NCBI GenBank assembly: GCA_009760855.2 | Contig: WPIO01000086.1 | Location: forward strand, 724,501 to 788,500 | Source: Cristatella mucedo | Lineage: Eukaryota; Bryozoa; Phylactolaemata; Cristatellidae | Direction of reading: 5' to 3' | Length of the DNA stretch: 64,000 nucleotides | In this document: piece after piece, positions 45,701-60,300 of the stretch | Numbering within the stretch: the stretch's first letter is position 1 | How the letters are laid out: every line of letters begins with the position of its first letter | Program-made: the position numbers and the translations under genes | Notes under the pieces: generated by a model | What the model saw: the letters and a program-made list of their open reading frames with translations, nothing else | What the model was told of the DNA's origin: nothing | Database searches by the model: none

Positions 45701-48700
45701 GCTTAATTTGCTGACAGTGCATCTATATTGTCGGGCTTCCTTTAGAGCACGTGTAAAGTGCCTCTAAAGAGGTTTACTTCTCTGAGGGTGCTATACAGAT
45801 GTCTTATTAAAGTATTGGAAGGTGCTGGGACATGATCTGAAGGTAATGAATGACACATTAATGATGTTAGTTATGCATGGCAGCAGCAGATCAATGCATC
45901 CTAGAAGTAGGACAGTGGGAATAGCGTCCAGATACTTGTTGTCTTCTTTGCAATTCGTAGCAGCCATTTAGGTGTACCAGAGATTTTACCCTCAACGATG
46001 CTTGAAGTTCGGAGAACTTCGGCTGGCGTTCAGACTGGCATTTTTCCCGGCAAAATAAGTATTACCCAGTGGGTTCTCTCTGCAGTTCCGGCTCGTTCAC
46101 AGCCTCCCGGTTCCAGCATGAGCTGTTGGAGGGGCAGTTTCTCCTGGCTTTATCCGTGCCAATGCAGCCATTTTTAAAGGAGTGCTAATGTTTTTTGGCT
46201 AATTTTGCATACTGTCCATAAGTTGCCCAACTATAATGCAATTTGTACTTGGACATTCAATAATTAGCCGACCTAACCAGCATCCCAGCTCCAGTCAAGT
46301 CCAAGTCAGGAGCTTAAGAAAAGATTGTAATCGAGCAAATGTGGACAGTCCAAAGCCATTTGCATTTGAGTGTTTATATATGACACCCCCCTCCTGACTT
46401 CATGACATGTAAAAGGAAGCTAAAAGCTCACCTGTTCCTCACAGTGTTTGCTCTACGCGTGGGAATTTTTCTTTGGCGCTTTTGCAAGCAGAAATTGTAT
46501 GTGTTATAAGTAATCGGTTGACATGCCTGCACTCTCTGTAAAAGCCCAAAAGAAGATTTTAGATCCCTTAAATTGGTTTTGAAATTATTTTCTTATTATT
46601 ATTGTAAAAGGTCTGTTTCAAATTCGTACGGCTGCAGGTTACACTTGAGCATGTTCTTCACCTGCAATGTCAGTTCATAAGCTACCTGCCTTAAGTACCT
46701 TCTAGATGCCATGCTAATGTTACCATAAGTGATATTAATCATTGCCGTCTGGTTTGGCCTAGTGTTTAAGTTGCTTGCCCCGACCGAGGTCGTGTATTCG
46801 ATGGTCGAGCGCTCGAGCCCAATATATGGCATATATATATAGCATATGATATATGGCATATATTGTGTGTATAGAGATTGAGTTCTCATAGGGTGCTATA
46901 CAAATGAATTATATTTTTAAATTTTTCTGTTCACAACCACATCCTAAGCCTCATTTTGCCACTTTATGCTGCTATAGACGACAAACGCTTTCAGTGCTGT
47001 GTTTGTATGGCAATGAATGCTCCCACTGCACTGTAATGGCTGCATTCACGTGCTCTCAATGTCGGTCGCCCCAATTACTGCTGATGAGCCGCCGCTCTGG
47101 ACAGAACTATGACTAGTGCCAACTGCCATCTTGCTTGGAATTGTGTGCATTAGGAATCTTTACCGTCCGACCACCTGTGGTAGAGTGTAATAGCAATGAG
47201 GATGGTGGAGACTTGGAGATGCAGGAGAGTGAGAGTGAATGGGGGATGCAGAGAGCCATGCTGAGATTATTTTTCAATGAGCTGTTAAACTAATTATAAT
47301 TGTACGTTATTATAGGGCGATCCTATGTATTGCAACTAAGTGCCAGCAACTGTACCGCCTATGGTTACCACCCGGGTGTCATGCAGCTTGCATTTCGCAA
47401 GGTCTCCAACACCAGGACGTTCCCTGTGGTCAAGCCGGTGAACTTGCGAATAGTCTCTTCCGATTTCCAATTGCTTCGACCCTCAGCACCTTATAGGCCA
47501 AAGGAGCCACCTGCATTAATGAGCAGCACGATTTTGAATGGACAGCCTCCAGACAGGTATTTACCGGGTAGTCAGGCAGTTACTGCTGCTCGAGCTAGTA
47601 TATCGCCACGAGACCATTGCTTGGCAGCTAGCCATACCCACGTCTTGCTTCCACCTACGACAATCCAACTAATCAAGTGCCCTACGTTAGTCTTATGAAG
47701 CCTGCTGTTACCAACAATACATCTGCACGTTGGCCTTGTGCATGTCACATTTAACAATGTTATGCTTGATGGCATTGCAAATGTTACCACTTATCACTTG
47801 GCCATGCTTTCTTTACAGCATGTGTAAAGTGCCTAGAATTAAAATCTCTGAAGGCACTATACAATCGTATTCTTATTATTATTATGATTATGAACTGCTT
47901 CCCTATCAGGCTAAGCATTGTACTACCAAGTCGCTTAGCTCTGCCTCTAACCAAACTTAATTTGCTTGGTGCTCCCAGTCCATATGCTCACAAAACATGT
48001 AGGTCTTTGCTAGCTGGCTGTCCAACATTCACTGAACTCCAAGACATATTGAAAGATGCTTAGAGCCGAGCCTTTTCCACAGCACTTGAAATGTGTGCCT
48101 GTGAATATGTGCCCGTGAATCGTGATATTGTGCATGTTCTCACTCGCCAATTGACATGCTATGTTTTCAGGTCGCCTAAATTGCCCAGAAAGAGATTTAG
48201 TTCCCCTGGGTGCTATGCAAATGTTTCGATGTATTAGGATTACAATGATTAGCCCGAAATGGCATCGATGATGCTGAGCATGAAAATATGTACGATGTAT
48301 GTTAGCGCTAGTGTGAGGGAAATACATGATGTATGAGAATCGCATGGCTTTTTTACTGGATCTATTTGTTGGGATGCTGGCTGGACTACTGGGAATGAGA
48401 GCTTTGACACTCCTGTAAGCTCTTAGCAGTACGAGATAAGGTTACTCTTACCACTCCTAGAGTTGCTACTGGTGGTCGGATAGATAATGGCTAAATTTTG
48501 CCTCTTTTCTCTTGCCATAACTAGCTTTTGGTACTCTTAACTTATGTGACTAAGCAGAAATGTTTTCTAGACCGACGAACAACCATCTGGAGTATGTTCT
48601 ACCACTAGAAAAATACCCGATACCATACGACATACGTGAGCCGGGTCACAGTCGCCAGAGCCTGTAAGTGAAACTGCAGTGCTGGCGTTTCCGCGCTGCT

Positions 48701-49109
48701 AATATGCTCTGATTGATCGGTTCAGTGCTTCTGACTATTTCTGGATCTTTTCAGCGCAGGCAAACAGAGAGAGGGAGATGAGAAAACGTAAAAGCACAGA
48801 GCATTCTGGCCCGTGATTCTGCGTAGCACGATCCGGCTGCCAAAGTGCTAGTGCTCGTGCACCCAAACGACCGAATGACAAAGTGGCGCCTCACTGTTTG
48901 TACCACCTTCCAACTCTTTTAAATGCAGTGCGGTGCATCGCCTAAAGTATCATGTCCTTCGGAGCCTGAGTCGGAGGCTCGCCGCAGAACTTGGTTGTTC
49001 TGCATCTGTTTTTCCGTGACGTCACCTGCAGCCATCCACGAGGCTGATGGGAATGTCTTCCTCCACCTACTCTTTGGCCTACTTAGGTGTGCAGTAGCCC
49101 TAGTGAAAT

Positions 49110-49166
<57 letters not shown>

Positions 49167-52100
49167 CTGAATTATCGGTACTTCAGCTGTCGCTGGTGGC
49201 TTGCTTTGCACTCTCGGCAGGGAAAGGGGGTAGCTACCTCGGCGCGATCGTGGAGCACGTGCTCGTCTAGAGCAAAGTGCCGGCAGGGCGATTTTCGGCT
49301 CCTCAACCTTTGTTTCAGCAACACCATTCGTGCCCCGTTGACGGCAGAAACCTACCGGGAAAAGTTCAGCAAGTTGCTCTTCTTCGAGGAGCTCCAGATG
49401 GAGCGCGACATCAAGCGCTACACAATCGCTAATATCACCATGAAGAAGGTCGGCCTCTTTCTCGAATTGGAGGTATGGCTGATGGCTTGAGCCTGGGGGG
49501 GCGGCACTCCCCTCTAATGGATTGCCACTGTATGCTACTGCCGGTAGTCGTGCACTAGAAAAAGAGTTCAATTTAAATGCAGTTCATCGTGGTGGCATAC
49601 ATGAGCCGTCCTACTAGAAGCTATCGCTTGTGTTCCCAGCCGATCGATTCTTGGCCGAGCGCCGACCGGCTGTCGTGGGTTGTGGGCGTGGTGCCTCTGG
49701 CCTGGCTGCTGAGTTAAATGCTATGGCCACAGGTGTGTATCGAGCAAGCTAGGATACCGGAATGGGCAGGGCTGAAGTGCAGGGCCACTCAGCTGTAGAG
49801 ACTGTCCTATGACCTGGCCTTTAATTAGCTGCGGCCTCAGTTACAGGTAGCCCAGAGAGCCGACCCAGAGTGAACAATCTTGCTTTGCCTGTGATGAAAC
49901 AACTTGCTCTTTCTGGGGGTTGGAGCCATGGGGCCGGCCGAGGAGGGGTAATCTTGCTTTCAATGGGCTGTACTGTGTGTGCTAAGGGTGATGAGCTAGT
50001 GTATACTTACTGCCAGACGAATTTGGCTGTGGCTGCTTAACTAACGTACTGGGGATTTATCGATTTCAAGAAGTGTTCGTGATTCTCTGGCTTCTGAGTA
50101 ATTTTGGAAGACTGCATGTCTATGACAGTTTGAGTGTGCCCTGCCCTTTCTGCTGGCAAAACCGTGAATGTCTGTTTGTTTGTATCTCTATCTGTATCTC
50201 CACAAAGACTACATAGGTGCAATGAAATAATGTTTCGATACCATTCGTTCGGTAACCACAAGACCGTATCTCATGCAACAAAGAGAAACAAAGATGCATG
50301 GCTGAGTCAAGAGAGCAGTTGAGGTAGTGAGTAGCATGGAAGTAGCAGCTCAAGACTGCTGAAAAGGATGAGCCATAGTCGGCAGCAGAAGACTATTTGT
50401 CCTTGCTTAAGAATTGTGGAAGTGATCTCCACAGTCTAGGACCTACAGGCATAATCATAAATCTCTGTTGCCAACAGTCTTTAAGCATGGGAATGGAACA
50501 GCTAATTTATTGTCCTTACAGGTCCTAAGCGCACGGCGGGGCTGAACCTAGTGGAGCACTTCAGCTTGGTATAAAGAGCCAAGATGCAAGGAGATGAGGC
50601 CGTTCGGGTCAACGTAAGAGCATTGATCTGTATCCATTGATCAACTGCCAGCTATCCAAACTTTTCAGCAAAGAAGGCACATGGTCAAAGAACTTTTCAG
50701 AATTTAAGCAGCTGTCAAAGATGACACCTAAATTCCGAGCACACACTGATAGACGCACAACAGCAACACCTATTAGAAGAGCAAAGGTTTCTAGTGCAGC
50801 CACTGACATGGGTTGTCCTATAGGTAGCAGTTCTGTTTTATCATTGTTTAGTTCAGGCCACGGGGGGGGGGGGGGCACTGGGCCAGTGGCAGCACTCTCA
50901 CATATGTGATGCTATTGGTGCTGCTGATCTTCCTCTCAGCATTTATGCTCGACTTAAGCTGACCATGTAAGTATTCTGTCATAATTGCGATTCAGCCTAG
51001 CCTTGTTTTGTCTTTCACATGTGGCTGCTGCCCGAGAATGGCCTGCTGCTCATCCGCAGGAACCGCATCGTTTATGCTGCTGGTATCCACAGGTGCCTGG
51101 TCTGGCCGAAAAGCGTCCTTCGGTCCTGAGAGGGGACACAGTTCGTGCTGCCGTTTTGACTGCAGACTTCTTGCCTGAGTCAAGAGTGAGCTACAGGGGC
51201 TATGTCCATCAAGTGCAGCTGAGCTCACTGGTGATTCGATTTCACGATGAGTAAGTTTGTTATGTCTTGGACTCAGACCGACTTGCAGTTCCTTGCTTGG
51301 TTGTTTCTTCATGCCAAGGAACGTCGAGGGTGAACCTTTCAATTCGTTTGACCTTTTGGCTTATTTGTAAGTCTGTTTGCCATGCCCAGTAAGACATGCT
51401 GACAGCTCGGTGTGTAGCAGCAGTGTGTCCTTCGATCGATTGCTTGATGCACTGAAGCCATCGGGGGATAATTAATCTGTCTGGCCGGCTGTGGCTTATG
51501 CTTTGAGCTCAGACTCTTCCCGACTTGAAATCAGCATGATAACTCTTGCTAAGCAGCTCTTTGAAGGGTAGAATCCTTATCTCATTCATGTCGAAAACTG
51601 GCCTGCTGTAAGGTTGCTTATTCTGTTGTTGGTTAATGCCACAAGGCTGTGATGTTACAAGGTTTGGCGCTGAGGTCAAGGTGCTTGCCTTTGACTGCAG
51701 AGGGCTGTGGCTCGAGTCCTTCGGCATGTGAGAAGCACCTGTTTAGATATAAAGTTCTCTTCGGGAGCTATACAAATGAAGCATCATCCAGGTGCTTTGC
51801 AACTCACTGCATAAGAATCAATACCAAAGGGTTAGTGGCATGCATGGTATCAAGCATGCCAAAGTAAATGAGTATTATATTTAGCATAGACTGTTAAATC
51901 AATCATTAGACCCTAGCGATCACCAGATAGTTAGACTCGTGTCTAGTAGCCTGAAGTGTATCATGCACAGGTTCACCCACAAAGCACACCGAATCAAAAA
52001 GACTGAAAGTCAACTGAAGGTCACTGGGACGAATGTAAACGTAACCGAAAGAGGTGCATCTTTAGCTTAGACTTAAAAATATGCAATTCCATTGCAGTTA

Positions 52101-54360
52101 GTGACCTTATCCGAAGGCGAGTTCCCGAGTTCCTGTGCAATTTAGCCGATGGCTTGACCACCAAAGATTTTAATTGACTGAATGAGATGGCAAGACGACT
52201 TGACTCTGAGGATAGTGAAAGAGCACACTAGAGGTGCAGGGAAATCAGACAGGTGGGCTGGTGCAAGCCAGTAAAGTAACCTGTATTGCAGATTAAGATC
52301 TTTAAATTTAGTCGCTTCTTGAGATGGAGCCAGAGAAGCTCAAAAATAAGTCATGTGGTAAGACAGCTAATCGGTTGATGATGCAACAGACGTTATTTCG
52401 AGTTGTATACTCGTTTCAGACGATAAGCTGCACAGGCTGTGAGTCCTGAATAAAATGAAATGCCATAATCTGGATGTGATGTCGCTATCAAGATGTGGAA
52501 GTTAGGCTGGTGTTGTCAGTGAGCCTGTCTCTTTCACGTCGATATAAAGATGAGGGAGTTCGGCTGGTGTTGTCATTAAACCCATCTCTTTCAATTACAT
52601 CTCTTTGTTATTAACCTTTGTCTGCTTTGCTTCACACTGGGTCCTGCTCACGAGTTGCAATTATTGCCGTGGCCAAGCACTAAAAGACATTTGAGCCCCC
52701 TAATTTTGTTTGTTTTTTTCTTTAGGTTTTTTGTCGATTTTTTTTTAATTTAGTTGCCTCCTTATTACTTCTGTTAGTAGTAGTAATAATAATTATACAC
52801 TAGTTAAAGCACCCTCGAAGAACTCATTCTCTTTCTAGGCGCTTTACATTTGCTGCAAAGGAAACACGATCAAATGATGAGTGGTATCGTGCTTGATAAA
52901 TTACATGAATAATATGGTTAGGGGTGACATGCACAGGGTCAGCATGCAAATGTGGTTAGTGGCAGCATGAAGTTTCAGCACATTTAGGAAGAATCACGGG
53001 GACCCACTAAACGCTGTCCTAAATAGGTGCTTTTTTAATTCCTTTTTAAATGTGGTCAAGTCAGGAGGTGTTGGGATGCAAGTCAGGAGTGAGTTGCAGG
53101 CTTTAGGAGCATACACGCTAAATGCATGGTCTCCGAAGGATTTGAGGATTGTACGAGGTATAGGTAAACAGTTAGTTTCCGAAAAGCAGGTGGTTCGATG
53201 CTTGGCCTTGGGGGAAGTATGTCTAATAGGTAGGCTGGAGCCAAAGAATGAAGGGACCTAAAAGTGAGCGACAATATCTTGATATCGATCTGTTGCTTTA
53301 ATGGTAGCGAGCAAACGTAGGCAAGAAGTGGTGTGATGATGCAACTGCAAAGCTAACGAAAGACAATCCTTACTGCAGAGTTTTGGACCAGCTGTAAGCT
53401 CCTGATTGCACAGGCCGGTAGGCCAGCAAGTAGTGTTTAGCTGCTTTCTGTGTCCTATCCTGCTAGGGGAAAATCGACTTTCTTTAGTTTCTAATCGCCT
53501 AAAGTCTGGAAGGCTAGACCAGCTGACTTCACGATGTCCCGTGACTTGATATCTTTCTAACTGAGGCTACAAGTCCACATGATCCTCAAAATATTCATTT
53601 TATCCATGCTAGTCCTTGATATTCAAATGCATGCAACAGTTGTTCATTTTATTATCGCTATGCAGACAAGCAAAGATCATCTAATTTAATCTTAATATAA
53701 AGGCTGCAAAGGTCAGCAGTGGCTTTTGTCCTTATTGCAGTGAGTAATAGCACCTTATCGCTGGTGTAAGACGTAACAGCCGATCGATATGCTTTCTCTT
53801 CTAGCTTTTGTGGAGTGGTTTGGAAAGAGGAATTTGGTGCTTTTTTAGGCACTTTGCAATCTAGTACTATTGTAGCTCTTTCGTTAAATGTAATGTAATG
53901 AATCTCCGTCTGTAACTCCACAAAGTCATAAAGACCATGTGGGTGTTACGCAGGAGAATTTTGTAAGGCGCACTAACAGCCTAAGCAGCTTTCGGTACGC
54001 ATTCGGTAGCCAACAGACTTTGTCTCATGCAACAAAGAGAAAGTGGGAAGCATAGCACAGTCAGGAGAGCAGTTGAGGTAGTGAGTAGCATAGAAGTAGC
54101 AGCTCGGGACCGCTGAAAAAGATGTGCCATAGTCGGCAGTAGGAGAGTAGTTGTCGTTGTGTAAGAATTGTGTAAGAGAGTTGCACAGTCTAGGACCTGC
54201 AGAGCTAAAGCTTCTGTCGCCAACTGTCTTTAAGCAGAGGAATGGGACAGCTAATTTATTGTCCACACAGGACCTGAGGGCGCAAACGGGCTGAAACTGA
54301 TGCAGCAGTTCAGCTAGGTACGAACGAGCCATGCCGTGGCAGGCCTTGTGGGTCAGTGTG

Positions 54361-54392
<32 letters not shown>

Positions 54393-57300
54393 TCACTTGA
54401 TAAAGCGCCCTCAGACAACTTAATCTCTCTCTAGGCGCTTTACATTTGCTGTAAAGGGAAATGCAATTGAATAGTAGGTAAAATCATGCTTGAAAAACAA
54501 ATGAAATGAATAAAATGGTTAGGGGTGACATGCACAGGGTCAGCATGCAAATGTGGTTAGTGGCAGCATGCACAGTGTCAGCAAGCATAAGCACATGAAG
54601 AACGAATCAATTGGAACCACTAAATGCTGTCCTAAATAGGTGTGTTTTTAGGTTCCTTTTAAATGTAGCCAGGTCAGGGGATGTTCTGACGCAGGTCGGG
54701 AGGAAGTTCCTGGCTTTGGGAGCATATGAGCTAAATGCACGGTCTCCAAAGGATTTAAGGTTTGTACGAGATAATTCTAGACTGTTGGATTCCGTAAAGC
54801 GGGTGGTACGATGCTTGGCCTGATGGGGTAGTATATCTGACAGATAGGCTGGAGCCATAGAATGAAGGGACCTAAAAGTGAGCGACAAAACCTTGAAGTC
54901 AATTCGTTGCTTGACTGGTAGCCAGTGTAGGTCAGCGAGAAGTGGAGTAATGTGGCAACTGCGAGGCTCACGACAGACAAGTCTAGCTGCCGAGTTTTGC
55001 ACCAGCTGCAATCGCCTGATCGCACATGCTGGTAGGCCAGTAAGCAGTGAGTTGCAGAAGTCGAGACGGGATCTCACGAATGCACGGACCAACTTGGACG
55101 AGGTATCCTTTTTGAAACAAGCCCGAATTTTAGCAATGTTATGAAGCTGAAACTAGGCAGATTTGACTGTGGACCTGATATGGTCGTCTAACGAGAGGTC
55201 GCTTTGGAATATGACACCTAGATTTCGAGCTGATTCAACTGCAGATATGCTGGCAGAGCCAATTTTGAGAGTCAGCCTGTCCAATCTCTGGATCACACTG
55301 GGGTTGCCCATAACTAGTAAGTTATTTTTATCATCGTTAAGTTTTAGAAAATTTGCTGCCATCCATGTGTGGATGTCATCAATCCATGCAGCTAGTGAGT
55401 TGAGAGAATTTGAGGTGCTCGAAGGCTGGGAGGGATCAAAGCAAAGGTACAACTAAGTGTCATCCGCATAGAAGTGAAAGCCTAGATTGTGCTTGGCAAT
55501 CACATCAGCAAGAGGCAGAGTATAAACCGTGAAAAGAACCGGACCCAGCACTGAGCCCTGAGGTACTCCATATTTCAGAGCTACTTCAGCTGATCTTTGT
55601 CCATTCACGTCAATACTCTGGAGTCTCCCACCGAGATAGGACCTGAACCACTGCAGAGCAGTGCCAGTGATGCCCAGGCGAGATGAGAGGCGCTCTAGAA
55701 GAACTTTGTAATCGATGGCATCAAAAGCTGCCGATAGATCAAGCAAAACAAGCAGAGACACTCTACCCATGTCTGCATTCCTAAGTAGGTCGTTGTATAC
55801 CCGCAGTAATGCTGACTCTGTGGAGTGATTAGCTCTAAAGCCAGACTTGAACTCACTACCAAGCTGTGAGGTTTCGATATACGAGTTCAGCTGGTCCCCC
55901 ACGACCCGTTCGAGTGTCTTTGATAGGAATGGTAGAAGGGAAATTGGGCGGTAGTTGCTCAAGTTCTCTTGGTCAAGTGTCGCTTTCTTGAGAATTGGCC
56001 TGACTACAGCTTTTTTGAAAGGTGCTGGGACATGACCTGAGGCTAATGACATATTAATTATGTTAGTTATGCATGGCAGCAGTAGATCAATGCTACGTAG
56101 GAGCAGGACAGTGGGAATATTGTCCAGAGGACTCGTTGTCTTTTTTGATTGAGATACGAACTTTAGGACTAGATCACTAGTGACCTGCCTAAATGCAAAC
56201 ATTGAGGTGCAGCCAGGAACCGAGGAACAGCATTCTAGTGGGGAGGTTGTCATCGCAGGGATGGATTCCCTGATCTTGTCTGTCTTCTGCACAAAGAATC
56301 GTGAGAAGCGATCAGCTAGATCATCAGTAGGATCATCTGGTAAGGAGCTAACCTGGGAACGGTTGAGGAGATGGTTTATTGTCGACATCAGGTTTTTTGG
56401 ATTGTGCACCCGTGATTCAACAATGTTTTTATAAAAGCTAGACAGCCTTTGCTAGGATCGATTGTTACGACCTACAGTAGTCTTCATATGCCTGTCGATG
56501 GACAGTTAGCCCGGATCTTTTGTATGCTTTTTCAAGCTTTCGTTTAGTACACTTGGCTAGTTTAATGTCTGCGGTAAGCCGTAGGCCGTCTGGGCAGGGG
56601 CGCACAATGCGCTTTGTCAATGGGGCAAACTCGTCTAGCGTGTCAGGTAGTGTCGTGTTGAAGCTATCTACCAATGGTGACAGATCGGACGGAGGATTGA
56701 GCTGCAAAGGTGAAGCAGATATTCTCGCATGGACAGCATCGATGTCAGGGGTTTTGAGGTTTCGTGGTTCGCAGGTTATTTTAGAGGATGATGTATGCAC
56801 ACACTGTAGATTGAATGAGATCTGCATGTGGTCAGATAAGCAGGATTTGGTAATAATTGGTGATGACAAAGTGCAGTTGTATGAGAAGATCTGGTCGATT
56901 GTGTGACCCTTGATGTGGGTAGGGCCATGCACATGAGCCACAAGAGATAATGAGTCAGTCAATGCACGAAATTCGGTGCTGAAAGCTTCAGATAAGTTAT
57001 CAAAGTGAACGTTGAAATCACCCATAACGAGGAAGGATCGATTTCTTGCACACAGAATCGAAATGAGATCGGAGAAATCTGAGATAAAGGAGGATTTGGT
57101 ACCTGGTGGGCGATAGACTACTGCCACTATCGGTAGCTTGTTTTCGGGTGAGACCAAGACAATTGATTCAAAATACTGCTTCGAGGGTATCGCAAATGGC
57201 TTGATGTTGAATTTCTAGCGCACGACAATAGCAACTCCACCCCCAGTTTTGATTGATCTAGGGATGTGAAAGAACGAGAAACCAGATGGAGTTGCATCTT

Positions 57301-60300
57301 TAATATTCGGACAGTTTATCGATTTCAGCCAAGTTTCAGTTAGGGCGAGCAGGTCGATACCATTTTCAGAAATAAGGTCGTTTATTACTAGAGGTTTATT
57401 GCACATTGAGCGAGGATTCCAAAGGCAAGCGTTAGGTCTGGCCGATGAAGTTACAACAGGCTTGATGACCACTAAATTTGAGGAATTTACAGTGACCCAT
57501 GTGGGGGAGCGTGCTGAGAGGTTCGAGACAATGCTAGGAATACCGAACGAGCGGCATCTGAGTTGGCGGTCCCGGCCACCATGCCGGCTACGGGTGCTTT
57601 TTTTTGTTCATGCATAGTTCATGAATCTTAGCCACAACATTAATATCTAGGAATGCATTTGATATGCGATGACGAAGCGATAGCAGCTGCTGAAGATCAT
57701 AACGAACAAGCAGGTTACTAGCGGCCGGCAAAGCTAAGGCAGCCGCCGGTGTGGGAGACCCAGCAGCCCGAAGCGATAAGTGTTTAGATGTCTATAGGCA
57801 CGTATTTTTTTACGCTGTGGTCAAATAACAATCCGAATAACTTTAAACAGGTCTTAGCTGTATCGTTTCCATATACGATGTTCGCAAGAACTTCGGTTTT
57901 CGGAAGAATTCTGCAACGAACAAGAAGGCACGTTAGAGCGCTCTATGTCAGGAGGCGAGAATGTAAGAACTTTGCTCTGTATCCTTTGCTCAACCGGCAA
58001 CCAACCTAGCTCTTTCAGCAAAGGAGACACGTGCTCAAACCGCTGGGACTTGAAGACCAGCCTTGCAGCCATATTCATTGTCCCCTATAGTGGCCTAATA
58101 GCTTTCTTTGGCAGCCCAGCCAAAAGGGAATTACAATAATCAAGCCGAGGCAGAACTAAAGAGCTAGTTAAATTTTTTACAAGCCACTGTGGGAGACAAC
58201 TCCTATTCTTGGATAGGATCAGATGTGATGGCTAGCTGTAGAGGCAGTCTTCTGAATGAAGCTTTTAAAATTGAGGCAGCTGTCAAACACGACACCTAAA
58301 TTTCGAGCACGTGGTGATGGTCCCACAATAGCATCACCTTTCAGAACGGCAAAGCCTTTTCATCCAGCCACACGCTTAGGGTGTCCAATGAGCAGCAGTT
58401 CGGTTTTATCATCACTTAATTTCAGGAAGTTTTTCGACATCCAGGATCGAATATCGGCAAGGCAAGCATTCAGTTTCTCAGTTGCCGCAGCAGATTCCGA
58501 TGGTTTGAATGACAAATACAACTGAGTATCGTCAGCATAGAAGTGATATCCTATTCCATGGGCCTTAATCACTTTTCCCAGAGGTTGTGTATAAATGGAT
58601 AACAGCAACAGACCAAGAACAGATCCTTGAGGGACTCTACAGGTGACCATTCTCGTGTCTGAGACCTGACCCCCCACACGACACGGATTGAACACGATCA
58701 GACAAGTATGATTTAAACCACGCCAGTGCTTCGTCTGCGAGACCGATCGTTGTTCTCAATCGTTCAAGCAGAACTTCGTGATCAATGGTGTCGAAGGCAG
58801 CAGACAGATCTAGCAGTGACATTGCCGTCGTCGTTGCCAAGTATAATGTCATTGTTAACACGGATGAGAGCAGTTTCAGTAGAGTTCTGCCTCTTGAACC
58901 CTTATTGAAATGGTTCTGACATTCCATTATTTTCAATACGTTCAACCAGCTGCTTAGCAACAATTTTTTCAAGAATCTTTGATAAGAACAGAAGAAGGGA
59001 AACTGGGCGACAGTTTGCTAGGACCTCTGTGTCTAATCCAGGCTTTTTAAGAATAGGTCTAACGATTGCCGATTTGAAGGACTTGGGGACGACCCCTCTT
59101 CCCAAAGAAGCATTAAAAATCTTGGTTATAGCAGGGCTAAGTCGGTCTGCTAGTGAAGACCACAGAGATGAAGTTATAGGGTCTTCAGGAGATGAGCTCT
59201 TTTTGCTAGACCTTATTAAGGCAGCCACATCACAGGCAGAAACTTCGGAGAACCTTTTAAGAAAGGTCACAGGTTGAGGAACGGCGATTGCTTTGGTCGG
59301 AGGGGGCTTAATGGAGGCACGAATGTGCACAATTTTTTTAGTAAAGAAGGCTGAAAACTTTTCGGCTGAGCCCTTAATATCTGGGGAGTCAGACCTGACA
59401 GCATTGGCCAGTAAATGGTTTACTGTCTTATAAATCTGTTTAGTGTCCGACTGGCAGGAGTTCAGCTTTCTAATGAAAAAAGAAGCCCTAGTTTTTTTAA
59501 GCTTTCGGATAAACTTGAAGGAAGTCTTTAAAATTGACTAGATCTGCCTCAGACCCCTATTTCTTGAAACGATGTTCTGCTTAACTTGGTGCATCTTAAG
59601 GAGTTTTTTTTGTAAATTGAAAGGAATCTCCACGACTTTGAACACGGATAGAGCAAACCGGAGCAAGCTTGTCAAGAGCACTCCTTAGTGTCATGTTTAT
59701 TGCATCAGTGAGGGTATCGAGGCTGCCGGTCGAGTCCGAATGCAGATCAAGAAGGCCCTGTGTCATGATTTCAAAAACTTGTCCATGTCAATGCTTTGTA
59801 AGCTACGTCGTTTGGCAAATTCGACATCGCCCTGTACGTACGAGGGAGCAGGAACTGTAAACGAGACCGAACAATGATCTGAGAGGGTCAGTGGGCACAC
59901 CACAAGGTCAGTGGGGAGGACATCCTTAGTGATCACGAGATCTAGAATGTGGCCACCGACGTGGGTGCTATGATTAACGTGTTGGGCCATACCAAAATTC
60001 TCCAGACAGTCAAGAAATGAGCGGACCTGGCTGTTGCTAGGGTTGTCAATGTGAATATTGAAATCTACAATCAGTAACGGCCTGTCACACACAAATATTT
60101 TAGCAAGGAACTCTGAAAACTCCTCTATAAACAAGTTCAGACAGCTAGGAGGCCGGTATATGACAACAGTGAGAGGCATTGTCTTTGATTAAGACGTGAT
60201 AGCAACCGATTCAAACAATGACCCATGCGAGAAACTGCACATTTTATAGCCAAACGATTCGCGCACAAAAATTGCAACCCCGCCACCAGTCTTGTCAGAA

